Origin: a bacterium
Lineage (GTDB): Bacteria > Planctomycetota > Planctomycetia > Planctomycetales > Planctomycetaceae
Reading direction: 5' to 3'
Length of the DNA stretch: 64,000 nucleotides
Assembly: GCA_016125225.1 (NCBI GenBank)
Contig: WGME01000028.1
Coordinates: 62,001 to 126,000, forward strand
Shown here: piece by piece, positions 46,233-55,738 of the stretch
How positions within the stretch are numbered: the stretch's first letter is position 1
Layout: each line of letters opens with the position of its first letter
Translations under genes and position numbers: made by a program
The notes under the pieces: model-generated
Databases searched by the model: none
Seen by the model: the letters and a program-made list of their open reading frames with translations, nothing else
Told to the model about the DNA's origin: nothing

Positions 46233-47678
46233 ATGAAATTCGCACAATTGGGGCTTTCGACGCCCATCACCCGTGCCATCGCGAAAGCGGGGCTGGTCAC
46301 TCCCACACCCATCCAAGTGCTCGCGATTCCAGAGGCTCTTGCCGGTCGCGATGTTCTCGGTGCCGCCGAGACGGGGACCGGGAAAACCGCGGCTTTCGCA
46401 TTACCTCTGCTACAACGCCTCAGTAAAACCACTCCGCCCCGCCACCCACTTCTCCACCGCGTGCGGGCCTTGATCATCACGCCGACCCGTGAGTTGGCAC
46501 TCCAAATCGGTCAGCAGTTCACGAGTCTCGGTCGCTATTGTGGCCTGACTCATGCCACGCTGGTGACACCGGGTGACCGACTGCTCCGCAGCATCGACAT
46601 TCTGATTGCAACTCCCGAACGGCTTCTCGATCTGCATCAGCATGGCGGAGTTGACCTTCGGGCGGTCGAAATCCTGGTGATCGATGAAGCCGATCGCCTG
46701 CTCGATATGAATCGTCTGCCCGATGTGCAGCGGATCATCAGTCAGTTGCCACTCGATCGGCAGACCATGTTGTATTCGGCGACGCTGCCTGCCGCCATCA
46801 ATTCTCTGGCCGATGTGATTTTGCGGGAACCAGCTCGGATTCGTATTCCACCGACGCAAAAAGCCACCGATGCTGTCCGCCAGTCGGTCAGCTTCGTATC
46901 GCGTCCGCAGAAGACATCTCTGTTGGTGGCCTGGCTGAATCAGCACCATGTCGACCGGGCGATCGTCTTCACGCGCACCAAGCACGGGGCCGATCGCGTT
47001 GTTCGTCAACTTCTCACCTGTGGCATCCGGGCGGAAGCCATCCACGGGGAAAAGACACTCGCGGCCCGACAGGAAACTCTGGCCCGGTTCAAAGCCGCAC
47101 ACCCGCCGATTCTCGTGGCGACCGACTTGGCCGCTCGTGGTATCGATGTCGACCATGTCTCGCACGTGCTGAATTACGACCTGCCGCTGGAACCGGAAAC
47201 CTATATCCACCGCGTCGGTCGCATGGCCAAAGCCGGGGCGAAAGGCATGGCGGTCACGTTCTGCGACGACAGCGAACGCCCGTTGCTGAAGAGCATCGAG
47301 AAGCTGCTACGGCGGGAAATTCCCGTCGATAGTGCCACGCAACCGCTCGATCAGTTGCCCCGGACGAAGCTGGCTCCGTTGGAACCCGCCCCCACGCCTG
47401 CTCCACAACGGAAACCGCGACCTTCTCAGGCCGCGAAAGAAGCCGCTGCGGCTGAAGTGGTAACGCGAAAGCCTGTTTCGCGGGCTAAGCCTGTCAGTTC
47501 CTCACACCGGACCTCTTCCAAGGCCATAGAAGCGACTGGCAAGACCAAGGCAACTGAGCGTTCGCGAACTAAGACGCAGGCCAAAGCCAAGGTGGAAACC
47601 CGCAGCAAACGGAATACTGCTTCGTCAAAGAAGACGCCGGTTCCCGCGCGGGGGGCCGTGGCTTCACGGCGTCGCTAA
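46233..47678 (+). CDS. DEAD-box ATP-dependent RNA helicase
   Basis: 481 residues. Motifs in order: F/Q-motif (FAQLGLSTPITRAIAKAG, PTPIQ), Walker A AETGTGKT, PTRELALQ, TPERLLD, DEAD in VIDEADRLLD, SAT in YSATLP, then domain 2 with IVFTRTK, ATDLAARGID and HRVGRM. The C-terminal 110 residues are basic and low-complexity, rich in Lys, Ala, Ser, Thr and Pro (KPRPSQAAKEAAAAEV, TKTQAKAKVETRSKRN), a typical RNA-binding tail of RhlE-type helicases. It should unwind short RNA duplexes in ribosome assembly or RNA decay, often important in the cold. The SGNH hydrolase follows 54 bases later on the same strand. Confidence 0.95.
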   Translation: MKFAQLGLSTPITRAIAKAGLVTPTPIQVLAIPEALAGRDVLGAAETGTGKTAAFALPLLQRLSKTTPPRHPLLHRVRALIITPTRELALQIGQQFTSLGRYCGLTHATLVTPGDRLLRSIDILIATPERLLDLHQHGGVDLRAVEILVIDEADRLLDMNRLPDVQRIISQLPLDRQTMLYSATLPAAINSLADVILREPARIRIPPTQKATDAVRQSVSFVSRPQKTSLLVAWLNQHHVDRAIVFTRTKHGADRVVRQLLTCGIRAEAIHGEKTLAARQETLARFKAAHPPILVATDLAARGIDVDHVSHVLNYDLPLEPETYIHRVGRMAKAGAKGMAVTFCDDSERPLLKSIEKLLRREIPVDSATQPLDQLPRTKLAPLEPAPTPAPQRKPRPSQAAKEAAAAEVVTRKPVSRAKPVSSSHRTSSKAIEATGKTKATERSRTKTQAKAKVETRSKRNTASSKKTPVPARGAVASRRR

Positions 47679-47732
47679 TGCAGACAGTCTGAACCGATTT
47701 TGATCAAGCGATTGCCAATTGGAGCTGCGCTC

Positions 47733-48485
47733 ATGGGATCTGCACGGACTCTGTGGTTAACTTTGGTCTGTGGTTTGGCTGTTGCGATGGCCGCCCCGTC
47801 TTTTGCACAAGACACAGCCAAGGCGAAAAAGAAGGCCGCTCCCAACCCGGCCTTTGCCCCAGTCACCGATGTCGCTGGGTTACCCCGAGTGCTGATCATT
47901 GGGGATTCAATCTCCATCGGCTACACGGTGGATGTCCGCGAGATGCTGGCAGGCAAGGCAAATGTGCATCGCATCCCCACGAATGGTGGCCCGACGACGA
48001 ACGGTCTCAAGAACATCGATGCCTGGCTGGGGGACAAACCATGGGATGTGATTCACTTTAACTGGGGTCTGCACGATCTGAAGTACATCACGCCCGATAA
48101 CCCGGCCGCCCTCGCCGATCCCAAACTGCCGGACAGTCGCCAGCAGGTGCCACTCGACGAGTACGAACAGAATCTCGCCAAGCTGGTGGAACGGATGAAA
48201 GCGACCGGGGCGACCCTCATCTGGTGCAGCACGACCCCAGTGCCGGAAGGTTCGGCTGGTCGCATCGCCGGTGACGAGCAGAAATACAACGCCGCCGCCG
48301 CCCAAGTGATGACGACCGCCGGGGTCCAGACCAACGACCTGTGTGCTTACGCGCAGCCGAAGCTGGCGGAAATTCAACTCCCGAAGAATGTCCACTACAC
48401 TCCGGCGGGCTCGAAAGTCCTCGCTGAGAAAGTCGCCGCCGAAATTACAGCCGCTCTTGAGCAGCGGGCCAAAGCCGCGAAGTAA
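47733..48485 (+). CDS. exported SGNH/GDSL hydrolase
   Basis: 250 residues. The ATG at 47733 has GGAG eight bases before it and gives [20 protein letters not shown] as a signal peptide (cut after SFAQ). A longer frame begins with TTG at 47700. Block I is [12 protein letters not shown] with the nucleophile Ser, and [16 protein letters not shown] (block III Asn/Gly region) and NVHYTPAG (block V His) complete an SGNH site. A short Lys/Ala-rich linker follows the signal peptide. Likely substrates are acylated sugars or lipids outside the cytoplasm. It ends at a strong bidirectional terminator. Confidence 0.87.
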   Translation: MGSARTLWLTLVCGLAVAMAAPSFAQDTAKAKKKAAPNPAFAPVTDVAGLPRVLIIGDSISIGYTVDVREMLAGKANVHRIPTNGGPTTNGLKNIDAWLGDKPWDVIHFNWGLHDLKYITPDNPAALADPKLPDSRQQVPLDEYEQNLAKLVERMKATGATLIWCSTTPVPEGSAGRIAGDEQKYNAAAAQVMTTAGVQTNDLCAYAQPKLAEIQLPKNVHYTPAGSKVLAEKVAAEITAALEQRAKAAK

Positions 48486-48509
48486 GCGCTATAGACAATT
48501 GCCGAATAG

Positions 48510-48541
48510 AGAAGCCCACCCATAGCGATGGGTGGGCTTCT
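48510..48541. terminator. strong bidirectional terminator between convergent genes
   Basis: AGAAGCCCACCCA (48510-48522) pairs perfectly with TGGGTGGGCTTCT (48529-48541) around the loop TAGCGA, giving a 13-base-pair stem. It lies 25 bases after the SGNH stop and 14 bases before the end of the convergent oxidoreductase gene. T-rich flanks are weak on the plus side. Confidence 0.75.
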
Positions 48542-48555
48542 AATCGTATCTCTCG

Positions 48556-49899
48556 TTAGCTGCTCAGGCCTTCGACTTCCCAGCCGTTGCGGTAGGCTTT
48601 GCGGATGTAGCGGTTCGGCTCGCGCAGGTTAATTACCTTCATTTCGGCGGCGTTCCACTCCAGCGTCTGCTCGGGGAAGTGCGTGGCAATGCCCCCCAGC
48701 AGCACCCATTCGGTGAGCGGACCGGCATAGCCGAAATGAGCTGATGTTTTGCCTTCACCCCGCACGGCATCAATGAAGCTGTGCCAGTGATTGACAGGTT
48801 CGAGTTGCGGATACTCAACGTCATTGAAACTGTCCGCCGGGTAGAGCGTCGGCATGGCGATGTGGGGCAGCAGCATCGCCCCTTTGGAACCGACGAATAG
48901 CGAACCCTGTCCCGGAGGATTCGCCCCTTCGAGTTTCGCGAGTGCCTCTGCCGACGGCTTCTGATCGCCATCGTACCAGGTCAGTTTGATGCCTTCCGGG
49001 GCGCTGAATTCGGTCTTCGGGAAGTGGAATTCAACGATGACATCGTTCCCCCAGTTGTGTTCGGTCGGACGACTGCCAATCGACTTGACCGCCGTGGGAG
49101 CCGTCAATGCCAGGGCTTTGCAGACCGGGTCGAGAATATGGCAACCCATGTCGCCGAAGGTTCCGGTGCCGAAGTCGAGCCGCTTCCGCCAGTTACCAGG
49201 GTGATAGTACCCGCCCCCGATGAATGGCCGCATGGCACAGACACCCAGCCATTTGTCCCAGTCGAGCGATTCCGGCACGGCATCCATCCGGTCGGGTCGG
49301 GGAGTCGGGTCGCCCCATTTCTTGTCACTCCAGGTGTGCACGGTATGCACCGGGCCAATCGCCCCCGATTGAATCAGATGCACCGCCGTGCGGTACTGAT
49401 TACTGGAATGAATCTGAATGCCCATCTGCGTGACGAGTTTTTTCTCGGCGGCCACTTCCGCCAACCGACGCGATTCGTAGATGTCATGCGTTAACGGCTT
49501 CTGGCCATACACATGCAGTCCACGATTCATTGAGGCCATGCCTTGGGGGGCATGCATATGGTCCGGCGTGGAGACATTCACGCAATCGAGGTTCTTCTCT
49601 TCCTTGTCGAGCATCTCCCGCCAGTCCTGGTAGACCTTGCAGTTCGGGAATTGCTGCCGCAGATCGACCGCCCGGGAAAGATCGACTTCGGCGACAGCCA
49701 CGAGTTCCACATTCGGATGGCTGGTGATGGCCCGCAGATCGGCCCCGGCCATGCCGTTGGCTCCAAAGCTGGCGTGACGGACTTTTCCGCTGGGAGGGGC
49801 AGCGAGTGTCCAGTTGGCGATCGCCGGAGCGAAGATCCCCGCAGCAGCAGCTTGTTTAAGGAAGGTACGACGCGTCGATCCGGTGCGTGGAGCCATCAT
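48556..49899 (-). CDS. Tat-exported Gfo/Idh/MocA-family oxidoreductase
   Basis: 447 residues. The N-terminus has a twin-arginine signal (GSTRRTFLKQAAAAGIFAPA) cut near LAAP. The NAD(P)-binding fold starts with VRHASFGANGMAGADLRAI and includes VELVAVAEVD and VNVSTPDHMHAPQGMASMNR. The catalytic Lys lies in YGQKPLTHDI, and the C-terminal half has the usual beta-sheet domain (NNWGNDVIVEFHFP-like, in HNWGNDVIVEFHF). Members oxidise or reduce sugars and inositols. Tat export suggests that the cofactor is bound before export, as in glucose-fructose oxidoreductase. An alternative start is the second ATG. No dedicated partner is adjacent. Confidence 0.9.
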   Translation of the reverse strand: MMAPRTGSTRRTFLKQAAAAGIFAPAIANWTLAAPPSGKVRHASFGANGMAGADLRAITSHPNVELVAVAEVDLSRAVDLRQQFPNCKVYQDWREMLDKEEKNLDCVNVSTPDHMHAPQGMASMNRGLHVYGQKPLTHDIYESRRLAEVAAEKKLVTQMGIQIHSSNQYRTAVHLIQSGAIGPVHTVHTWSDKKWGDPTPRPDRMDAVPESLDWDKWLGVCAMRPFIGGGYYHPGNWRKRLDFGTGTFGDMGCHILDPVCKALALTAPTAVKSIGSRPTEHNWGNDVIVEFHFPKTEFSAPEGIKLTWYDGDQKPSAEALAKLEGANPPGQGSLFVGSKGAMLLPHIAMPTLYPADSFNDVEYPQLEPVNHWHSFIDAVRGEGKTSAHFGYAGPLTEWVLLGGIATHFPEQTLEWNAAEMKVINLREPNRYIRKAYRNGWEVEGLSS

Positions 49900-50046
49900 T
49901 CGATCTCACAAGGGGTTACAGCGAACTGATGACGTCGCGATTCGAGGCGATGGACGTCTTTCACGCATCGTAACAGCCTGATATGTCAGCGTCACCTCTT
50001 AACCGGCAGAATCGTCCAAAGTCCGGTGGTTACTCATGTTCTGCAC

Positions 50047-50075
50047 TGGAAACGTCGATCAGGTAGACGTATATT
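50047..50075 (+). promoter_or_regulatory. sigma-70-like promoter candidate for the DUF1549/1553 gene
   Basis: TGGAAA (50047-50052), a 17-base spacer and TATATT (50070-50075; 5/6 match), about 47 bases upstream of the ATG at 50122. Confidence 0.4.
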
Positions 50076-50121
50076 GATACGAGCGCTGCCTTCCTGCCAT
50101 TTTGATCCCGCCCGAGCCACC

Positions 50122-52587
50122 ATGCCTGTTCGCCCACTGGCCGCCGTGTGCAGCTTTGTGTTGGTATTGTTCAATACCAGCGTTCTTCCCGCGGCCGACA
50201 GCCCAGCGTCTCGCATTGTTGTGCAGCCTGCTGCGATTTCCTTGAAAGGGCAGGGGGCGGGTGCTCAAGTCGTCTTGACGGTGACCGAAAATGGTCGCCA
50301 GATCGATCTGACACGTGAAGCCGAATTGGAATGGCTCGGCGCGGGGAACGTGGTCCAGATCGATGACCACCGGATGATCTCCGCCATGGGCGATGGACAG
50401 GGCGAACTGCGAGTTCGCCTCCGCAGTCTCGATCAACGCATTCCGGTCACAGTCACTGGCGTGACGGTCCCGCCCCCGGTCGATTTCGATCAGGAAGTGC
50501 AACCGGTGCTCACCAAGTTCTCCTGCAATGCGGGGACCTGTCACGGAAAACAACGCGGTCAGAACGGCTTTCAACTTTCACTGCTGGGGTTCGATTCTGA
50601 CTTCGATTTTGATGCGTTGGTGAAAGAAGGCCGTGGTCGTCGGACATCGGCGACGGTCCCCGTCAGCAGTCTGTTGTTGCAAAAGCCCTGTGGCGGCGTG
50701 CCTCATGGCGGCGGTGTTCGCATCACCAAAGATTCCCCAGCGTATGACCTGCTGGAACGTTGGATTGCCGATGGATTGCCACGCCGTATCGATAATACCC
50801 CGGTGGTGCTGTCAGTCGCGGTCTTTCCGTCGGAAGTGGTCCTGGGTCGAGAATCGCGGCATCAACTCCGCGTCGTCGCGACTTATTCTGATGGCAGCGA
50901 ACGGGATGTCACACAATGGGCCTCGTTCCAATCGAGTGATGCCCCGATCGCCGAAGTCGATGAACGGGGCTTGATCACGGCGGGTTCGATTCTCGGTGAC
51001 GCGGCGATCATGGCCCGCTTTCAGGGGCAGATCACGGTGGCCTCGGTGCTGGTACCCCATCCCCAACCGGCGGAAGCGGCTCAGTATGCCAACCTGCCCA
51101 TTCCCACATATATTGATGGTCTGGTCTGGAAACGGCTGCAGAAACTCGGCATCACTCCCTCGGCTGAAGCCCCGGAAGCAACCGTGTTGCGGCGGTTGTA
51201 TCTCGACATCATCGGCCGAGGCCCAACCGCAGAAGAAGCCCGCAGCTATCTCGACAGCACGGCCTCCGACAAACGATCGCAACTGATCGACTCGTTACTA
51301 CAGCATCCCGAATACGCCGAGCATTGGGCCAGCAAATGGGCCGACCTGTTAAGACCGAATCCGTATCACGTGGGCATCAAGGCGACGCTCAACTACGACC
51401 AGTGGATTCGGCAGGCATTCCGTCGGAATATGCCTTATGACCAGTTCGTACGGGAACTGGTGACGGCACAGGGGAGCACCTTCCGGCATGGCAATGCGAC
51501 GCTGTACCGGAACCGTCGCACGCCCGACGAACTGACGACGCAAATCAGCCAACTCTTCCTGGGTGTGCGGCTCGAATGTGCCAAGTGCCATCAGCATCCC
51601 TTCGAAGTCTACAGCCAACGCGATTTCTACAGTTTTGCGGCGTTCTTTGCCCGCGTGGGTCGCAAGGGGACTGGCATCTCGGCTCCCATCTCCGGATCGG
51701 AAGAATTCATTTTCGTCGCCGACAAAGGGTCCGTGAGCCATCCGCTAACGGGCGAAACGCTTACGCCGAAGCCGCTCAAAGGTGAACCGCTCGAAATCGC
51801 CGTAGGGGCTGATCCACGGGAAGCGTTGGTCGATTGGATGACGGCGGCTGAGAACCCGTACTTCAGTCGCGTGATTGCGAACCGTGTCTGGGCCGACCTG
51901 ATGGGCCGCGGACTGGTCGAACCGGTCGATGATCTGCGGGGCACCAACCCACCTTCCAACCCCGAATTGCTCGATGCGCTCGCCGACGATTTGAAGTCGC
52001 ATGGTTACGATCTGAAACATCTGATTCGCAGTATCACCAACTCGCAGGTCTATGCCCTCAGTTCAGTGCCCAGCGAAACCAATGCGGCCGATCATCGCAA
52101 CTTCTCGCGGCACTATCGGCAGCGACTTCGCGCGGAAACGTTGTACGACACATTGACCCAAATCACCGGGGATGCCGACCGGTTCGATGCGATGCCGGCA
52201 GACTCCCGCGCGAAAGAACTCTGGACGGTCCGTGTCGATTCGCTGTTTCTGGATGCTTTCAGCCGCCAGGACCCGAATCAGGACCCGCCCTGTGAACGCA
52301 ACACCGAACCCACCATCGTGCAGGCCCTGCACCTGATGAACTCGAAAGATTTGTACCAACGAGTGACTGCCAAAGACGGCCGGGCGGCGGATCTGGCCGA
52401 GCGGGAACTGTCACCAGAGCAGATCGTCGAAGAAGTCTACCTTGCGGTATATGGCCGGCGTCCCTCAGCGGATGAATTGTCGATTGCGGTGACCGATTTC
52501 CCCACCGATCCCAAAGACCGGCGGGTTTTGATTGAAGACTTGATGTGGGCGCTCATCAACACTGCGGAATTTGTGTTTGAAGATTGA
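50122..52587 (+). CDS. exported DUF1549/DUF1553 (PSCyt2/PSD1) protein with Ig-like and heme-like motifs
   Basis: 821 residues. The start at 50122 (MPVRPLAAVCSFVLVLFNTS) gives a signal peptide; the longer frame is rejected. An Ig-like (BIG2-type) region (30-115) is followed by PVDFDQEVQPVLTKFSCNAG with CNAGTCH (135-141), a C-x4-C-H heme-like motif, then a second Ig-like region (225-310). DUF1549 (about 325-510) has LYLDIIGRGPTAEE, HWASKWADLL and LECAKCHQHPFEVYSQRDFY, with CAKCH (486-490) as a canonical CxxCH. DUF1553 (about 545-815) has NPYFSRVIANRVWADLMGRG and LIRSITNSQVYALSS. It is probably a periplasmic cytochrome-like protein. A DUF1501 protein follows 45 bases later, the usual gene pair of planctomycetes. 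Confidence 0.93.
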   Translation: MPVRPLAAVCSFVLVLFNTSVLPAADSPASRIVVQPAAISLKGQGAGAQVVLTVTENGRQIDLTREAELEWLGAGNVVQIDDHRMISAMGDGQGELRVRLRSLDQRIPVTVTGVTVPPPVDFDQEVQPVLTKFSCNAGTCHGKQRGQNGFQLSLLGFDSDFDFDALVKEGRGRRTSATVPVSSLLLQKPCGGVPHGGGVRITKDSPAYDLLERWIADGLPRRIDNTPVVLSVAVFPSEVVLGRESRHQLRVVATYSDGSERDVTQWASFQSSDAPIAEVDERGLITAGSILGDAAIMARFQGQITVASVLVPHPQPAEAAQYANLPIPTYIDGLVWKRLQKLGITPSAEAPEATVLRRLYLDIIGRGPTAEEARSYLDSTASDKRSQLIDSLLQHPEYAEHWASKWADLLRPNPYHVGIKATLNYDQWIRQAFRRNMPYDQFVRELVTAQGSTFRHGNATLYRNRRTPDELTTQISQLFLGVRLECAKCHQHPFEVYSQRDFYSFAAFFARVGRKGTGISAPISGSEEFIFVADKGSVSHPLTGETLTPKPLKGEPLEIAVGADPREALVDWMTAAENPYFSRVIANRVWADLMGRGLVEPVDDLRGTNPPSNPELLDALADDLKSHGYDLKHLIRSITNSQVYALSSVPSETNAADHRNFSRHYRQRLRAETLYDTLTQITGDADRFDAMPADSRAKELWTVRVDSLFLDAFSRQDPNQDPPCERNTEPTIVQALHLMNSKDLYQRVTAKDGRAADLAERELSPEQIVEEVYLAVYGRRPSADELSIAVTDFPTDPKDRRVLIEDLMWALINTAEFVFED

Positions 52588-52632
52588 ACCGGGTCACCGG
52601 CTTGACGGTGAATCTCGACGGGAGTGGATGGC

Positions 52633-53961
52633 ATGGACTTCATGAACTGTGCGGGTGTGCGACGACGGAGTTTCCTCCAGCTCGGTTTGGGGGGCTTGCT
52701 GGGTGGGACGGTGTTCCAGTCACTCACCTCTCAACTTGCCGCATCTCCCACGGCTGCCAATCCAGCTGCTGTGGCGAAAAGCTGCATCCTGATCTGGCTG
52801 GATGGCGGGCCGACTCACTACGAAACGTTTGACCCAAAACCGCTGGCCCCTTCAGAAATCCGGGGGGAGTTCGCTCCCATTCCGACGCAGACGCCGGGTT
52901 ATCATTTCTCGCAGCACATGACGAAGCTGGCGGCGATGTCGAACAAGCTCGCCGTGATTCGTTCCATTTGCCATGAGCAGGGGAATCATGGGGCGGGTAA
53001 TCACTACATGATGACCGGAGCCCCGCCGCGTATTCCCGTCGGTTGCGGGGCTTTCGTCAGCTTCCATCCCAGCATGGGTTCCGCGGTCGCGCATCAGCGG
53101 GGACATCAGAATGGATTGCCGGCCTACTTCTCGCTGCCATCGATGACACGTTCCGGCGGCCCGAACTTCCTGGGTGCCCAGTATGCCCCGTTCGCGGTGC
53201 CGAATGATCCTAACAATACCAATTTCCGCGTGCGGGATGTAGCCCTGCCGGAAGGCGTCAATGAAGAACGCTTCGAACGCCGCCAGTCGGTCCGCCGCCG
53301 TGTCGATCAACTGGTTCGCATCACCGATGCCGCCGCTGCCGACCCGGTCCGAGCCCTGGATGAATATTATCAGCAGGGCCAAGATTTGATGTTGTCGTCG
53401 ACCGCCCAAGCGGCCTTCAACATTCATGCGGAGTCCGATGAAGTCCGCCAGGCTTATGGTCGCAATTCGTTCGGTCAACGGGCGCTGTTATCGCGGCGGC
53501 TGGTGGAAGCGGGTGTGCCCTTCGTGGTTCTCAATGAAGGGGGCTGGGATCACCACACGAATCTCTTCACCAGTTGCTCGAAGCGGCTGCCGGAAGTTGA
53601 TAACACGGTGGCGACGTTGATCAGCGATCTGGAACAAAGGGGCCTGCTCGATTCGACACTGGTGGTCATGCTGGGGGAATTCGGCCGCACACCGAAGATC
53701 AATAAAGATGGCGGCCGCGACCACTGGTCCAATGCCATGTCGGTCTTGATGGCTGGGGCAAAGATTCCCGGTGGACAGATCATCGGGGCGACCGATCGGC
53801 AAGGTTACTCGGCGGTCGAACGCGTGCTGTCACCGGAAAACTTTGTGTCGAGCATCTACCGTAAGCTGGGCCTCGATCCCAACATGGTGCTCTACACACC
53901 GCAAGGTCGGCCGTCGCACCTCGTGAGTGATCCCACTCCGATCGACGAACTCTTCGCATAG
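52633..53961 (+). CDS. exported DUF1501 protein (sulfatase-like fold)
   Basis: 442 residues. It has a Tat-type N-terminus with GVRRRSFLQLGLGGLLGG. The ATG at 52633 was chosen; GTG at 52624 is an in-frame alternative. DUF1501 hallmarks: LIWLDGGPTHYETFDPKP, HGAGNHYMMTGAPPR, GGWDHHTNLFTSCSKRLPEV, VVMLGEFGRTPKINKDGGRD and HWSNAMSVLMAG, which resemble the metal-site residues of the alkaline phosphatase/sulfatase superfamily. The function is not proven for any member. It is tightly linked to the DUF1549/DUF1553 gene before it and the PPC-domain gene after it (12-base gap), so the three are probably one transcription unit and act together outside the cytoplasm. Confidence 0.93.
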   Translation: MDFMNCAGVRRRSFLQLGLGGLLGGTVFQSLTSQLAASPTAANPAAVAKSCILIWLDGGPTHYETFDPKPLAPSEIRGEFAPIPTQTPGYHFSQHMTKLAAMSNKLAVIRSICHEQGNHGAGNHYMMTGAPPRIPVGCGAFVSFHPSMGSAVAHQRGHQNGLPAYFSLPSMTRSGGPNFLGAQYAPFAVPNDPNNTNFRVRDVALPEGVNEERFERRQSVRRRVDQLVRITDAAAADPVRALDEYYQQGQDLMLSSTAQAAFNIHAESDEVRQAYGRNSFGQRALLSRRLVEAGVPFVVLNEGGWDHHTNLFTSCSKRLPEVDNTVATLISDLEQRGLLDSTLVVMLGEFGRTPKINKDGGRDHWSNAMSVLMAGAKIPGGQIIGATDRQGYSAVERVLSPENFVSSIYRKLGLDPNMVLYTPQGRPSHLVSDPTPIDELFA

Positions 53962-53973
53962 ACAGGAATCCAG

Positions 53974-55632
53974 GTGCCAAGCGGGTGCTCTCAATTTCGA
54001 CTGGTCGTTCGACTCCTGGCGTGCCTGACAGTGAGTTTGTGCCTGGGTGTTGATGACAGCGTCTTGGCTGCGGCTCCTGATGTCACGGCGCTTTATCCTG
54101 CCGGAGGACGTCGTGGCAGCGAAGTGGTCGTGAAGCTGGAAGGCAAAGTCGATCCCGCATCGTTACAACTCCGCGTGAATGTCCCCGGTATCGAACTGAT
54201 CGGTCCGGAGGGAAAGGACAGCGTTAAACTTCGCATTGCCGAAGATGCCCCCCTGGGTCCTGTCTGGTTGACCTTTTACAACCCAGACGGAGTGAGCACG
54301 CAACGCCCGTTTGTGATCGGTCAACTCCCAGAGTCTTTGGAGTCCGAGCCCAATAACAAGCAGACGGGGATCGATTCGACGGTGGATTTGCCACTGGTCA
54401 TGAACGGCGTGCTTGCCAAGTCTGGTGATGTCGACACCTTTGCGGTTTCGCTGAAGGCTGGCGAAACCCTGGTCGCCATGCTGGATGCCTTGCAGACCTT
54501 CGGCTCACCGATGGATGGTCTGCTCCAAGTCGCCGATGAGGCCGGCTTTGTCATCGCCCAGAATGATGATGCGCCCGATTTTGATCCGCGTGTGACCATG
54601 ACGGCACCGCGTGACGGCCGTTACTTCGTACGGGTTTTCGCATTTCCCGCGGCACCAGACAGCAGCATTCGCTTCTCCGGGGCTGCGACTTATGTGTATC
54701 GACTGACATTGACCACCGGCCCGGTCATCACGCGCTGGTCTCCACCAGCCATCACCGCCGCCACAGGTACGACGTTGAAAGGACATGGCTGGAACACGTT
54801 GGAAGACGGGCACGCACTCGAAATAACCGCAGCAGCTGCGGGCGTGTTGCCGGTCTCGTCCCCCGATGTTTCCGTGGCATCACCGGTCTGGGTCTCGGCA
54901 TTCCCGGTCACGACTGCCGCCGGAGACAATACGCGCGAGACACCACAATCGATCACCTTGCCCATTTGCATCACCGGCCAATTGCTGACACGCAAGGCGG
55001 AACAGGCTTGGAAGTTCACCGGCACCAAAGGTCAGAAGGTTCATCTTCGCCTGGCGACACGATCGCTGAATTCTCCGCTGGATGCAGTCGTGCAGATTTT
55101 TGATGCCACCGGCAAACGGCTGCAGCAATATGACGATGCCGTTCATGGTGATGCTGAGATCGATACTGAGTTCACGCTGCCCGCTGATGGTGATTTTACC
55201 GTGAGCATTGGCGAACGATTCTGGCATGCGGGCGGCGATTACATTTATGCCTGCGAATTGTCGCCGTCTCAGCCGGACATAGAGTTGACCGTCGCTGCGA
55301 ACTCTTACCTCCTCAAACCCGGTGAATCGCTGGAAATCCCTGTCAGCATCGATCGCCGCCGTGGAATGAACCAAGCCGTGCAGATTACGGCTGTTGATCT
55401 TCCCGAAGGAGTCACCGCCGATCCCGTTGTGTCGGAAGCCAAAGGGGACTCGTCCAAGAGTGTCAAACTGGTCCTGAAATCGACGCGGACAGAACCTTGG
55501 TTAGGTGCCTTGTTGATTGTGGGAACCACGCAGGACGAAGCGAAGCACGAGCGGCGTGCCAGCGTGGCACCGGTGGCTCGCCAAACCGTGGCTCCTGAGG
55601 TGGTCCTGCACGTCTTGCCCGTCAAACCCTAG
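53974..55632 (+). CDS. exported protein with PPC (pre-peptidase C-terminal-like) domains
   Basis: 552 residues, GTG start at 53974 with AGGA upstream, signal peptide (CSQFRLVVRLLACLTVSLCL) cut near LAAA. The N-terminal part (VTALYPAGGRRGSEVVVKLE) is IPT/TIG-like. At least two PPC-type beta domains follow: SEPNNKQTGIDSTVDLP with GDVDTFAVSLKAGE and NDDAPDFDPRVTMTAPRDGR, and later WKFTGTKGQKVHLRLATRSL and DAEIDTEFTLPADGDFTVSI. No catalytic motif is present. PPC domains mediate secretion or substrate binding. It is the third gene of the DUF1549/1553-DUF1501 set and may form an exported complex with them. Confidence 0.85.
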   Translation: MPSGCSQFRLVVRLLACLTVSLCLGVDDSVLAAAPDVTALYPAGGRRGSEVVVKLEGKVDPASLQLRVNVPGIELIGPEGKDSVKLRIAEDAPLGPVWLTFYNPDGVSTQRPFVIGQLPESLESEPNNKQTGIDSTVDLPLVMNGVLAKSGDVDTFAVSLKAGETLVAMLDALQTFGSPMDGLLQVADEAGFVIAQNDDAPDFDPRVTMTAPRDGRYFVRVFAFPAAPDSSIRFSGAATYVYRLTLTTGPVITRWSPPAITAATGTTLKGHGWNTLEDGHALEITAAAAGVLPVSSPDVSVASPVWVSAFPVTTAAGDNTRETPQSITLPICITGQLLTRKAEQAWKFTGTKGQKVHLRLATRSLNSPLDAVVQIFDATGKRLQQYDDAVHGDAEIDTEFTLPADGDFTVSIGERFWHAGGDYIYACELSPSQPDIELTVAANSYLLKPGESLEIPVSIDRRRGMNQAVQITAVDLPEGVTADPVVSEAKGDSSKSVKLVLKSTRTEPWLGALLIVGTTQDEAKHERRASVAPVARQTVAPEVVLHVLPVKP

Positions 55633-55738
55633 ACGACACGGCAAAGACCGTCAAGCTAGGGCAATCTGACTTGCCATTCGAAATGTCCTCAACTCGCCGT
55701 GGGACCCGTTCCGATGCCGAAGGGCAGGGGGAGATTCC

